A DNA stretch of 64,000 nt from Mycolicibacterium frederiksbergense. GTDB lineage: Bacteria > Actinomycetota > Actinomycetes > Mycobacteriales > Mycobacteriaceae. Position numbers and translations under genes: made by a program. Shown here one piece after another: positions 55,051 through 62,985 of the stretch (the first letter of the stretch is position 1; each line of letters begins with the position of its first letter). The notes under the pieces are model-generated. The model worked only from the letters and a program-made list of their open reading frames with translations. It was not told where the DNA came from and made no database searches. The stretch covers positions 124,001-188,000 of the forward strand of contig NZ_JARXVE010000001.1 in assembly GCF_029893345.1 (NCBI RefSeq). The letters are read 5' to 3'.

Positions 55051-56448
55051 GTGAATCTCGAACAACGCGTGTACCGGCTGCTGCGGCCCGTGCTGCGGCC
55101 GGTGATGCGAGTCCTGTCGCTGCGCACCATCGTCATCGTCGGTGCGCTGTCGGTAGTGGTCACGGTCATCACGCTCGGGACCTGGGTTTGGCTCGGTGTC
55201 ACCAACGATCAGTACAGCCAGTTGGACCGGCGATTGGATTCGCTGAGCAGCCTCGGTGACGTGAGTACCCTGCTCAACGCCACCAGACAGGGTGCGGCCG
55301 ACAAGTCCACGCTCGATGACGGCGGCTTGGTGCGCACCGCCCATATCGGCAGCGTCAGCGTCTCGGTGCCCAGTGACATCGTGTTGCCGCGGCTGGAAAA
55401 CGGTTACTCCAACACCGCCATCGACGGGGTCGAATATCGGGTGCGCACGTTCACCGCGGGACCGGCCGTCATCGCGCTCGGGGCGCCGCTGGCCGAGACG
55501 CAGCGCCGAATCGACGAACTGCACCTGCGGGTGTTGTTGATCTGTGCCGGGGTGATCGGCAGCACCGTCGTGGTGGGCTGGGTGATTTCGCTGGTGATGA
55601 TCAACCCGTTCCGGCTGTTGGCCCAGCAGGCCCGCGCGATCAACGCCCAGTCCAAGCCCGATGAGGTGCAGGTGCGCGGGGTGCGCGAGGCCGTCGAGAT
55701 CGCCGAGGCCGTCGAGGGCATGCTGGCGCGCATCGGCAACGAACAGGAACGCACCAAGGCCGCGCTGGAGTCGGCTCGCGATTTCGCTGCTGTCGCATCC
55801 CATGAACTACGGACCCCGCTCACGGCGATGCGCACCAACCTGGAAGTGCTCTCCACTCTGGACATGACGGCCGAACAGCGCCAGGAGGTGATCGGGGATG
55901 TGATGCGCACGCAGGGCCGCATCGAAGCCACCCTGACCGCCCTGGAGCGGTTGGCGCAGGGGCAGCTGACCACGGTCGAGGACTTCGTGCCGATGGATGT
56001 CACCGAACTGCTGGACCGCGCCGCGCACGACGCGCTGCACACCTATCCGGGTCTGCGGGCCACCCTGATGCCGTCGCCGACGGTGTTGATGCTGGGCATG
56101 CCCGCGGGTCTGCGCCTGGTGATCGACAACGCGATCGCCAATGCCGTCAAACATGGTGGTGCCACCGAAATCCGGCTCAGCGCAGTCCGCTCCGCCGATG
56201 ACGTACAGATCGTGGTCGACGACAACGGTTCTGGGGTGCCGGCGGCCGAACGTGACGAGGTGTTCGAGCGGTTCGCCCGCGGATCCACCGCGTCCCGCAC
56301 GGGATCGGGGCTGGGCCTGGCCCTGGTTGCGCAGCAGGCCGAATTGCATGGCGGCAGCGCGTCTTTGGAGGAGAGTCCGCTAGGCGGCGCACGGTTGTTG
56401 CTGCGGCTGCCGATCAGCCATGCGCGGAACGAGGACGCACCCTTCTGA
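55051..56448 (+). CDS. PrrB-like sensor histidine kinase (orphan)
   Basis: A 465-residue kinase: TM1 about 26-50, an extracytoplasmic sensor (about 51-160), TM2 about 161-183, HAMP, then HisKA with the phospho-acceptor His251 (SHELRTPLTAMRTNLE) and HATPase (NAIANAVKHGG N box, DDNGSGVP G1, GSGLGLALVAQQA G2). It is very similar to PrrB in the kinase part. No response regulator lies beside it. M. smegmatis is known to have such orphan PrrB homologues. The GTG at 55051 is the conserved start; the ATG-like upstream frame is not. It shares a 106-base regulatory region with clpC2. Confidence 0.9.
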   Translation: MNLEQRVYRLLRPVLRPVMRVLSLRTIVIVGALSVVVTVITLGTWVWLGVTNDQYSQLDRRLDSLSSLGDVSTLLNATRQGAADKSTLDDGGLVRTAHIGSVSVSVPSDIVLPRLENGYSNTAIDGVEYRVRTFTAGPAVIALGAPLAETQRRIDELHLRVLLICAGVIGSTVVVGWVISLVMINPFRLLAQQARAINAQSKPDEVQVRGVREAVEIAEAVEGMLARIGNEQERTKAALESARDFAAVASHELRTPLTAMRTNLEVLSTLDMTAEQRQEVIGDVMRTQGRIEATLTALERLAQGQLTTVEDFVPMDVTELLDRAAHDALHTYPGLRATLMPSPTVLMLGMPAGLRLVIDNAIANAVKHGGATEIRLSAVRSADDVQIVVDDNGSGVPAAERDEVFERFARGSTASRTGSGLGLALVAQQAELHGGSASLEESPLGGARLLLRLPISHARNEDAPF

Positions 56449-56449
56449 G

Positions 56450-57181
56450 TCAGGAGTGTGCGGCGACGTAATCGGTGCCGCCGACATACACGGTGTCGCC
56501 TGAGGTGACCGGTCCGAGCGCTGCGGTGGTGATCGCCCGGGCGAATTCCTCGACCGTCGGGAGTGCTCCGTGAGCCAGCCTGGCCTCCACCGCATCCGGA
56601 TCGCGACGGGCCAGTAGGCGCACGATGATCGTGCCGTCGATCATGTCGCCGGAGACCACGACGAAAGACACCCCGGCGTCGTCGAATCGTGATTGCATGG
56701 CGCGTAACGCGTCCTCGCCAGCGCGCTTGCTCGCCGCGATCGGCAGGTAGGCGTCGGGAACCGGCTGCTGCCCGTGGAAATGGGCCTGATGGCTGGTGAC
56801 GAACACAATACGTCCGCCAGGGGTCAGCAGCGGCAGCGCCAGCTCGGCCAGATGCACCTGTGCATCGCGGTTGATCCGCATCGGATAACCCGCATCGGCA
56901 CCGACTTCTAGACCGCCGGAAGCGTTGAGTACCAACACGTCCAGCCGGCCGAACGTATCCGCGATATGCCTGACGAGCTCGGCCGCTGCGTCCGGATCGC
57001 TGAGGTCGGCGCCGGCAACCGATCCCTGGCCACCCGCTGCCGCGATGGCGTCGACGATCGTGTTGGCCCGTTTGACCTTCTCGCGGTAGTTGACGATCAC
57101 GTGAGCGCCGGCCGCACCAAGTTGGTGGGCCACCTCGGCGCCAATCCCGCGTGATGCACCGGTGACGAGTGCGACTTGCAT
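56450..57181 (-). CDS. SDR-family oxidoreductase
   Basis: A 243-residue short-chain dehydrogenase/reductase fold: ALVTGASRGIGAEVAHQLG (NAD(P) motif), LVLNASGG for the NAG region, and the catalytic Ser in VFVTSHQAHFHG. The usual YxxxK is not seen; instead AYLPIAASKRAGEDAL has Tyr seven residues before Lys. It may be an atypical subgroup. ATG 57181 has GGAGG 7 bases upstream. It is divergent from the HxlR-type regulator that probably controls it, over a 47-base gap with a palindrome. Confidence 0.85.
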   Translation of the reverse strand: MQVALVTGASRGIGAEVAHQLGAAGAHVIVNYREKVKRANTIVDAIAAAGGQGSVAGADLSDPDAAAELVRHIADTFGRLDVLVLNASGGLEVGADAGYPMRINRDAQVHLAELALPLLTPGGRIVFVTSHQAHFHGQQPVPDAYLPIAASKRAGEDALRAMQSRFDDAGVSFVVVSGDMIDGTIIVRLLARRDPDAVEARLAHGALPTVEEFARAITTAALGPVTSGDTVYVGGTDYVAAHS

Positions 57182-57202
57182 GACAGTGCCTCCATGCTTC
57201 TG

Positions 57203-57230
57203 ATTTAGAACCAATATGGTAGTTCTAAAT
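57203..57230. promoter_or_regulatory. Palindromic operator between the SDR and HxlR genes
   Basis: ATTTAGAAC (57203-57211) and GTTCTAAAT (57222-57230) form a perfect 9+9 inverted repeat with a 10-base spacer. The right arm covers the first two bases of the HxlR ATG. It is much more A/T-rich than its surroundings. Candidate site for the HxlR regulator. Confidence 0.75.
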
Positions 57231-57573
57231 GAGAAGCGCAAGTGGACCTGAGTTTGTTCGCCGTGGCGATGACCCGGCGAATGCGCCGATGCTGGCGGTC
57301 ATGGAGCTGCTGGGTCAGCGCTGGATGCTCCGGATCATCTGGGAGCTGGAGCCGGGGTCGCTCGGCTTCCTTGAACTGCGCAGACGCATGGGCAACTGCT
57401 CTTCGAGCATGTTGTCCGAGCGCTTGCAGCAGCTCACCGCGGCGGGGCTGGTCGCCAAGAATGACACCGGGACATGGGAACTCACAGTGTCTGGTGTCGG
57501 ACTAGGTGCGGCGCTGTCGGGACTGTGGGACTGGTCAGAGTCCTGGAATGCCAGGCGGACTCAGCCGTCCTGA
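57229..57573 (+). CDS. HxlR-family transcriptional regulator
   Basis: A 114-residue winged-helix regulator: PMLAVMELLGQRWMLRIIWEL, FLELRRRMGNCSSSMLSERL (recognition helix region, one Cys) and LQQLTAAGLVAKNDTG (wing). The family controls redox, aldehyde or antibiotic responses, usually acting on a divergent oxidoreductase gene as here. ATG 57229 overlaps the palindrome, so binding could block its own start. The last 13 bases overlap the convergent GntR gene. Confidence 0.9.
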   Translation: MRSASGPEFVRRGDDPANAPMLAVMELLGQRWMLRIIWELEPGSLGFLELRRRMGNCSSSMLSERLQQLTAAGLVAKNDTGTWELTVSGVGLGAALSGLWDWSESWNARRTQPS

Positions 57574-58223
57574 ATCGGCTGCCGGTCCAGCAGCTCGTTG
57601 AGGAACCCTGCGGCCTCGCGGCCGGCCCGGTCCACGTCGCCTGCGGCGATCGCCTCGACCAGCTCGTCGTGCGGGAACATCCCGCCGGGGCCGGCGCTTG
57701 CGGTCGCGACACTGGCGGTGATCGCTTCGAGCAGCCCGCGGTACAGCTCGATCAGCACCGCGTTGTGTGATGCGCGTACGACGGCCAGATGGAACTCGGT
57801 GTCGAACCGGGTGAACCGCTCGTGGTCGGTGGTGTCCGTGTGGGCCAGCAGGTCGCGTAGCTCGGCCAGGTCCTGCTCGGTGCGCGCGGTGGCGGCCAGG
57901 CGGGCGCCTTCGACTTCCAAACAACGGCGCACCTGCAGCACGTCGCGCAGCTCTGATCCGCACAATCGGCGCAGCGCCCCGCTGATCTCGCTGGTGGCGC
58001 GCACGTAGGTGCCGTCACCCTGGCGCACCTCGAACATGCCGTTGTGTGCCAGCGCGCGGATGGCCTCGCGAACCGTGTTGCGGCCGACCCCGAGCGCCTC
58101 GACCAGTTCGGGCTCGGTGGGAATCCGGCTGTCGACCGGCCATTCGCCAGAGGTGACCAGAGTGCGCAGCTGCTCGATGACCTGGTCGACCAGGCCCGTG
58201 CGACGCGTTGTGGCGAGTGGCAC
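57561..58223 (-). CDS. GntR-family (FadR/FCD) regulator
   Basis: A 220-residue regulator with an N-terminal GntR winged helix (RIPTEPELVEALGVGRNTVREAIRALAHNG, about 33-62) and a C-terminal all-helical FCD domain with likely metal ligands (FDTEFHLAVVRASHNAVL: Asp, His). It reads from the GTG at 58223. It is divergent from the CynX/NimT-type MFS gene 47 bases away, the likely target. Confidence 0.9.
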   Translation of the reverse strand: MPLATTRRTGLVDQVIEQLRTLVTSGEWPVDSRIPTEPELVEALGVGRNTVREAIRALAHNGMFEVRQGDGTYVRATSEISGALRRLCGSELRDVLQVRRCLEVEGARLAATARTEQDLAELRDLLAHTDTTDHERFTRFDTEFHLAVVRASHNAVLIELYRGLLEAITASVATASAGPGGMFPHDELVEAIAAGDVDRAGREAAGFLNELLDRQPIQDG

Positions 58224-58236
58224 TCAAAAGTCCTTT

Positions 58237-58253
58237 CATCCAATCATCGGATG
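58237..58253. promoter_or_regulatory. Candidate GntR operator
   Basis: CATCC-AATCATC-GGATG, a perfect 5-bp inverted repeat with a 7-base centre, between the GntR and MFS genes. It is short and may be chance; location supports it. Confidence 0.4.
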
Positions 58254-58270
58254 TATGGCATCATAGCCGG

Positions 58271-59518
58271 GTGAGTCGGACCCTGCGCAACAAATCCCTG
58301 GACAGCTACGAGCACGATCTGGAACTCGAGCTGGACGGTGCCGTAGAGGTTCGTCCCGGGGCGATGGCAGCCGGTGGCGCCTTGCTGGTCGTCGCGGTGA
58401 TCCTGACCGCTCTGAACCTGCGCCCGGCCATTACCAGCGTCGGCCCGGTGCTGGGGGAGATGCGCGAATCGCTGGGTGCGTCGACGGTGTGGGCGGGCGT
58501 GCTGACCATGCTGCCCTGCCTGTGCTTTGCCGCCGCGGGATTGGCCGCGCCGTGGTTGTCGCGCAAGATCGGGCTGGGGCGCGCGATATCGGTGGCGTTG
58601 GCCATCTTGAGCGTCGGGCTGGTCATCCGGGTGCTCGACGGCAGCTATGTGGTGATCGGCGGCACGCTGGTGGCCACCGCCGGGATCGCCCTGGTCAACG
58701 TGCTGATCCCGGTGGTGATCAAAGGCTCGTTCCCGGCCCGGATCGGCCTGATGACCGGTATCTACACCGCCGCTCTGCAGGGCGGCGGCGGGCTCGGCTC
58801 GGCGCTCACCCCGCCGCTGGAATCGGCATTGGGCGGATGGCGAGGTGCGCTGGGCACTTGGGCCGTCCTGGCCGCGCTGGCCCTGGTTTTCTGGATGCCG
58901 GCCTCCCGGGGCATCGGTGGCGTCAGTCAGGCGGCGCCGGCCGGGTCCGGTCGCTCCATGTTGCGCAGTCCGCTGGCCTGGACGATCGCCCTGTTCTTCG
59001 GCTGCCAGTCGTTCCTGGCCTATGTGGTGATGGGCTGGCTGCCCGAGGTGTTCATCGACAACGGATTGAGCAAGGCTGACGCCGGCTTGTTGCTCGGGCT
59101 GGTCTCGGTGCTGGCGGTGCCGGTCAGCCTGATCGTCGCGCCACTGGCCGCGCGCCAGTCCAGCCAGAGCGGCTGGATCGTCGGACTCGGGGTGCTCGGC
59201 ATCGCCGGTGTGATCGGGTTGCTGGTCGACGCGACGGCGGCACCGCTGCTGTGGAGCGTGTTGGTCGGGCTCGGCATGAGCGTGTTCTCGTTGGCGCTGA
59301 CGGTCATCGCGCTGCGGGCGCGTGACGCCGAGGACACCGCGAAGCTGTCGGGGATGGCGCAGGGGTTCGGCTATCTGCTGGCCAGTACCGGTCCGTTCCT
59401 GTTCGGGCTGTTGCACGCCGTCACCGGCGGATGGACGGTTCCGTGGGCCATGGTGCTGGCGGTCTATCTGGTGCAGATGGTGGCGGGCAGCCTGGCGGGT
59501 CGCAACCGCTACGTCTGA
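58271..59518 (+). CDS. CynX/NimT-type MFS transporter
   Basis: A 415-residue major facilitator with 12 helices. ALNLRPAITSVGPVLGEMRESL and TVWAGVLTMLPCLCFAAAGLAAPWLSRK (split here as adjacent segments) are characteristic of the CynX/NimT (cyanate/nitroimidazole) family, as is LMTGIYTAALQGGGGLGSAL. Transport substrate unknown. The GTG at 58271 follows the divergent GntR gene. A terminator hairpin follows the stop. Confidence 0.9.
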   Translation: MSRTLRNKSLDSYEHDLELELDGAVEVRPGAMAAGGALLVVAVILTALNLRPAITSVGPVLGEMRESLGASTVWAGVLTMLPCLCFAAAGLAAPWLSRKIGLGRAISVALAILSVGLVIRVLDGSYVVIGGTLVATAGIALVNVLIPVVIKGSFPARIGLMTGIYTAALQGGGGLGSALTPPLESALGGWRGALGTWAVLAALALVFWMPASRGIGGVSQAAPAGSGRSMLRSPLAWTIALFFGCQSFLAYVVMGWLPEVFIDNGLSKADAGLLLGLVSVLAVPVSLIVAPLAARQSSQSGWIVGLGVLGIAGVIGLLVDATAAPLLWSVLVGLGMSVFSLALTVIALRARDAEDTAKLSGMAQGFGYLLASTGPFLFGLLHAVTGGWTVPWAMVLAVYLVQMVAGSLAGRNRYV

Positions 59519-59529
59519 CCAGACACAAG

Positions 59530-59555
59530 AGCGCCTTGTGGCTCCACAAGGCGCT
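59530..59555 (+). terminator. Terminator hairpin after the MFS gene
   Basis: AGCGCCTTGTGG and CCACAAGGCGCT form a perfect 12-bp stem with a 2-base loop, 11 bases after the MFS stop. No U-run. Confidence 0.75.
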
Positions 59556-59596
59556 GACGGCTACCGGTGATCTGTCACCGCAGCGACCATTGGTGA

Positions 59597-60721
59597 GTGA
59601 CCAACTACATCGCGTCGAGGCCGTACCACACCGCGCAGCTGGCCGAATTGGACAGCGCCGGTTCTGTCTTCCGTCACATCACGCCGAACTGGTTCGCCTC
59701 GGTGATGGGCACCGGCATTGTCGCGACGGCCGCGGCGACCCTGCCGCTGCACTTACCCGGCCTACACGAATTCGCCACCGCGGTATGGGTTCTTGCAGGC
59801 ACCTGGTTGGTCGTTCTGACGGCTGCGTTTGCGACACACTGGATCCGGCACCGTGAACAGGCGAAAGCCTATGCGGCGCACCATGTGATCGGGCAGTTCT
59901 ACGGCGCCCCGGCGATGGCGCTGCTCACCGTCGGTGCTGGTGCATTGCTGCTCGGGCCCGGCATCATCGGTCAATCCGCGGCCGTGGTGCTCGACGTGGT
60001 GTTGTGGACCGTCGGAACGATACTGGGATTGGTTGTCGCTCTGTGGCTTCCGTTCGCGATGATCACCCGCAAGGATCACACCGATATCGCCGCGGTGCCG
60101 GCCTGGATGATGCCGGTGGTTTCGCCCATGGTCTCAGCTTCCACAGGCGCACTGCTGCTGTCGCACCTCTCCCCGGGGCAGGCGGGAATGGCCTTGCTGG
60201 TGGCCTGCTATGCGATGTTCGGGTTGAGCCTGCTGGCCGGCCTGATCACCACCACCATGGTGTACTCGCGCCTCATGCACGGCGGCTTCAGAGAGGTGCA
60301 GGCGATTCCGACGGTGTGGATCGTGCTCGGCGTCGTGGGCCAGTCGATCACCGCGGCCAACCTGCTGGGCTCGCGTGCCGGGTCCGTGGTGGCCGATGCG
60401 GCCACAGTGTCGGCGCTGCACTCCTTCGGCATCGTTTACGGCCTGGTGATGGGCGGTTTCGGGGCGTTCGTGTTCTGTCTGGCGGCTGCGTTGACGGTGC
60501 ACGGGGCCCGGCGTGGGTTGTCGTTCAGCCTGACCTGGTGGAGCTTCACCTTCCCGGTCGGAACCTGCGTGACGGGTGCCTCCGCTCTGGGCGCGGCTAC
60601 CGGTGCCGTGGTGATTTCCTGGCTTGCGGTCGCGCTGTACGTGGTGCTGCTCGGTGCCTGGGCGACGGTTGCCACCAACACCGCTCGCGGGCTGCGGTCG
60701 GGTCGGTTGCTGCGCGGCTGA
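59597..60721 (+). CDS. TDT/SLAC1-type (TehA-like) transporter
   Basis: A 374-residue membrane protein with ten helices. ITPNWFASVMGTGIVATAAAT is the typical first helix of the tellurite-resistance/dicarboxylate (TDT) and SLAC1 anion channel family; PAWMMPVVSPMVSASTGALL and WWSFTFPVGTCVTGASAL also fit. It probably moves C4-dicarboxylates, sulfite or small anions. Start GTG 59597. It is convergent with a LysR-type regulator, two bases separating the stop codons. Confidence 0.88.
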   Translation: MTNYIASRPYHTAQLAELDSAGSVFRHITPNWFASVMGTGIVATAAATLPLHLPGLHEFATAVWVLAGTWLVVLTAAFATHWIRHREQAKAYAAHHVIGQFYGAPAMALLTVGAGALLLGPGIIGQSAAVVLDVVLWTVGTILGLVVALWLPFAMITRKDHTDIAAVPAWMMPVVSPMVSASTGALLLSHLSPGQAGMALLVACYAMFGLSLLAGLITTTMVYSRLMHGGFREVQAIPTVWIVLGVVGQSITAANLLGSRAGSVVADAATVSALHSFGIVYGLVMGGFGAFVFCLAAALTVHGARRGLSFSLTWWSFTFPVGTCVTGASALGAATGAVVISWLAVALYVVLLGAWATVATNTARGLRSGRLLRG

Positions 60722-60723
60722 TT

Positions 60724-61659
60724 TCAGCGGGTCGAGGCGATATGGCCGAGCAGATCCCTGACCGCGCCGGCAGGCGGCGTCCGGCCGCCCAGCCAGACGG
60801 CCCGAAGCGTGCGTCGCAGGTCCAGGCCGGGGATCGGCACCACCCGCAGCCGGCCCACCGTGAGATCGTCCTCGACGGCCAGCCGGCTCATCACCGCGGG
60901 CCCGGCGCCGGCCAGCACCGCGGCGCGCATCGCGGCCGCCGAGGACAGCTCGATCGCGGGGGAGGCCTGCCGGCTCGACGGCCCTAGCGCCGCACGCAAC
61001 GCAGCGCTGAGGGATTCCCTTGTGCCCGAACCGGTTTCCCGCGAGACCAGCGGGGTGTCGTTGAGCTCGGCCGGCGTGACCGGTGCCGAGCGCCGCGCCC
61101 ACTTGTGGTTCGGCGGAACGACGGTGACCAGCTCGTCGTGGCCGACCACACGAGTGGACAGACCGGTTGGTGTGACCGGGGATTCGACGAAGCCCAGATC
61201 GACGGAGCCGTCGCGCACCGCGGCGATCACCTGATCGCTGTTGGCCGCGGTCAGGATGACCTCGGGCGCCGGGGCGCCGCGGCGTTGCGCGGCGGCCTGC
61301 AGTGACACCAGCCAGCGCGGCATGAGCTGTTCGGCGATGGTGAGGCTGGCCATCACAGTGAGCCGCTTGTGGTTCTCGGTCCGCATCGCGGCCAGCCCGG
61401 CGTCGACGCGGTGAGCGACCTCGAGCAACTGATCGGCCCATTCGGCGACCACCACACCGGCCGGGGTGAGCCGCGAACCGCGCGGGCTGCGCTGCACCAG
61501 CAACACACCGGTCTGGGCCTCGATGGAAGCCAGCCGCGACGACACCGCCTGTTGGGTGAGACCCAGCTCGCGCCCGGCGGCTCCGAGGCTGCCGGTGCGC
61601 GCGATCGCCAGCAGCACCTCGAACGCTGCCAGCTCGGGCATTCGGGCGCTCAGCGGCAT
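60724..61659 (-). CDS. LysR-family transcriptional regulator
   Basis: A 311-residue regulator with an N-terminal winged helix (ELAAFEVLLAIARTGSLGAA, GLTQQAVSSRLASIEAQTG) and a LysR substrate-binding domain (VIAAVRDGSVDLGFVESPVT...VVPPNHKWA...LVSRETGSGTRESLSAAL). The last segment (SRETGSGTR) resembles the CysB/CbbR effector pocket. Starts at 61683 (GTG), 61677 (ATG) or 61659 (ATG) are possible; I use 61659 because it leaves the usual short lead before the helix-turn-helix. Convergence with the TDT gene suggests that the transporter is its target. Confidence 0.88.
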   Translation of the reverse strand: MPLSARMPELAAFEVLLAIARTGSLGAAGRELGLTQQAVSSRLASIEAQTGVLLVQRSPRGSRLTPAGVVVAEWADQLLEVAHRVDAGLAAMRTENHKRLTVMASLTIAEQLMPRWLVSLQAAAQRRGAPAPEVILTAANSDQVIAAVRDGSVDLGFVESPVTPTGLSTRVVGHDELVTVVPPNHKWARRSAPVTPAELNDTPLVSRETGSGTRESLSAALRAALGPSSRQASPAIELSSAAAMRAAVLAGAGPAVMSRLAVEDDLTVGRLRVVPIPGLDLRRTLRAVWLGGRTPPAGAVRDLLGHIASTR

Positions 61660-61732
61660 GGTCAGGATGGTAACCATGGTCACAAATCGCGCTTGTGAAC
61701 GGCCGGTTGCTGGGGTACGCGGCCGCGTGGTG

Positions 61733-61738
61733 TAGCCT
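61733..61738 (+). promoter_or_regulatory. -10 box of the aroG leader transcript
   Basis: TAGCCT, with 7 bases before the GTG at 61746, so the transcript should start with that GTG. No good -35 at 17 bases, as often in mycobacteria. Confidence 0.45.
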
Positions 61739-61745
61739 GGCCGAC

Positions 61746-61820
61746 GTGACTATCGGTGTGTGTGCCAGCTATTGGCGCTTTATCGAGGCTCCGGGCGGAG
61801 CCGATAAAGCGCAGCACTAA
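61746..61820 (+). CDS. Putative aromatic-amino-acid leader peptide of the DAHP synthase gene
   Basis: A 24-codon open frame (GTG to TAA) reading VTIGVCASYWRF, then IEAPGGADKAQH. Tyr9, Trp10 and Phe12 lie together, one codon for each aromatic amino acid, upstream of the enzyme committing carbon to their synthesis. No Shine-Dalgarno is present, but the -10 box placement predicts a leaderless transcript starting at this GTG. The hairpin 61775-61812 begins at the last base of the Trp codon, where a stalled ribosome would affect folding. The arrangement is that of an attenuator. It is an inference from sequence only. Confidence 0.6.
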   Translation: MTIGVCASYWRFIEAPGGADKAQH

Positions 61821-61866
61821 GCACGCATCCACCCGGAGCCCAGGCAGTGACCATTGGTCGCTGCCT
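61775..61866 (+). promoter_or_regulatory. Attenuator-like RNA structures upstream of aroG
   Basis: Hairpin A: GCGCTTTATC (61775-61784) with GATAAAGCGC (61803-61812), containing inner stem GGCTCC (61787-61792) with GGAGCC (61797-61802). Alternative pairing: GGCTCCGGG (61787-61795) with CCCGGAGCC (61832-61840), which excludes hairpin A's inner stem. Hairpin B: AGGCAGTGACC (61842-61852) with GGTCGCTGCCT (61856-61866), 3-base loop, one G-U pair, then TTCGTCGTT; terminator-like. Hairpin B is 61 bases before the aroG ATG. Confidence 0.6.
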
Positions 61867-61926
61867 TTCGTCGTTACAGGGCGCCGGATCCTCGTAGGTG
61901 CCCACCACCAGGAAGGCACCTGAAAA

Positions 61927-62985
61927 ATGAACTTGGCGCAGACCGCCAATGCCACCGCCACCTCGGACCGACGGGTCCGCAGTTTCAGCGCGATTCCCAG
62001 CCCGCACGACGTGCTGACCGAATTCCCGCTGGGGGGACGCCGCGCGGAGCGGGTGGCCCGCGACCGCGACGAGATCGCCGACATCCTGGCCGGGCGCGAC
62101 GACCGGCTGCTGGTGGTGGTCGGGCCCTGCTCGGTGCACGATCCTGCGGCTGCGTTGGAGTACGCCGGCCGGCTGGCGAAGCTGGCCGACGAGCTCAAGG
62201 ATCGGCTCAAGATCGTGATGCGGGTGTACTTCGAGAAGCCCCGTACCACCATTGGCTGGAAGGGTCTGATCAACGACCCGGGCATGGATGGAACCTTCGA
62301 CGTGGCGCGCGGATTGCGCACCGCCCGTCAACTGCTGCTGGACATCATCGACATCGGCCTGCCGGTCGGGTGCGAATTCCTGGAGCCGACCAGCCCGCAG
62401 TACATCGCCGACGCCGTGGCCTGGGGTGCGATCGGCGCCCGGACCACCGAGTCGCAGGTGCACCGCCAGCTGGCGTCGGGCCTGTCGATGCCGGTCGGGT
62501 TCAAGAACGGCACCGACGGCAACATCCAGGTAGCGGTCGACGGTGTGAAAGCCGCTGCCGCCCAGCACGTCTTCTTCGGTATGGATGATCTGGGCCGCGG
62601 CGCGGTGGTGAGCACCGCAGGCAACGAGGATTGCCATGTGATCCTGCGCGGTGGCACCGACGGACCGAACTACGGCGCCGAGTCGGTGACCGGCACCGCG
62701 GCCAAGCTGACCGCCGCCGGACTGCCCGGCAGGGTCGTGATCGATTGCAGCCACGCCAATTCCGGTAAGGACCACATCCGTCAGGCTTCGGTGGCCACCG
62801 AGGTGGCCCAGCTGGTCCGCGACGGGTTGCCGGTCAGCGGCGTGATGCTGGAGAGCTTCCTGGTCGCCGGCGCCCAGTCGCCCGAGGCCCGGCCGCTCAC
62901 CTACGGTCAGTCGGTCACCGACAAGTGCATGGATTGGGAGGCAACCGATCTGGTGCTGCGCGAGCTGGCCAACCGCTCGAGCTAG
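61927..62985 (+). CDS. aroG: Type I (AroG-class) 3-deoxy-D-arabino-heptulosonate-7-phosphate synthase
   Basis: A 352-residue enzyme that condenses phosphoenolpyruvate and erythrose-4-phosphate, the first step of the shikimate pathway. It is the type I-alpha form: VVVGPCSVHDPAAALEYA, VMRVYFEKPRTTIGWKGLIN, PVGCEFLEPTSPQYIADAVA, IGARTTESQVHRQLASGLSM and VVIDCSHANSGKDH are all AroG/F/H signatures (metal ligands Cys, His, Glu and Asp are visible in these blocks). M. tuberculosis relies on a type II AroG of about 460 residues, so this is an additional, differently regulated enzyme. AGGAAGG lies 9 bases before the ATG. Confidence 0.95.
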   Translation: MNLAQTANATATSDRRVRSFSAIPSPHDVLTEFPLGGRRAERVARDRDEIADILAGRDDRLLVVVGPCSVHDPAAALEYAGRLAKLADELKDRLKIVMRVYFEKPRTTIGWKGLINDPGMDGTFDVARGLRTARQLLLDIIDIGLPVGCEFLEPTSPQYIADAVAWGAIGARTTESQVHRQLASGLSMPVGFKNGTDGNIQVAVDGVKAAAAQHVFFGMDDLGRGAVVSTAGNEDCHVILRGGTDGPNYGAESVTGTAAKLTAAGLPGRVVIDCSHANSGKDHIRQASVATEVAQLVRDGLPVSGVMLESFLVAGAQSPEARPLTYGQSVTDKCMDWEATDLVLRELANRSS

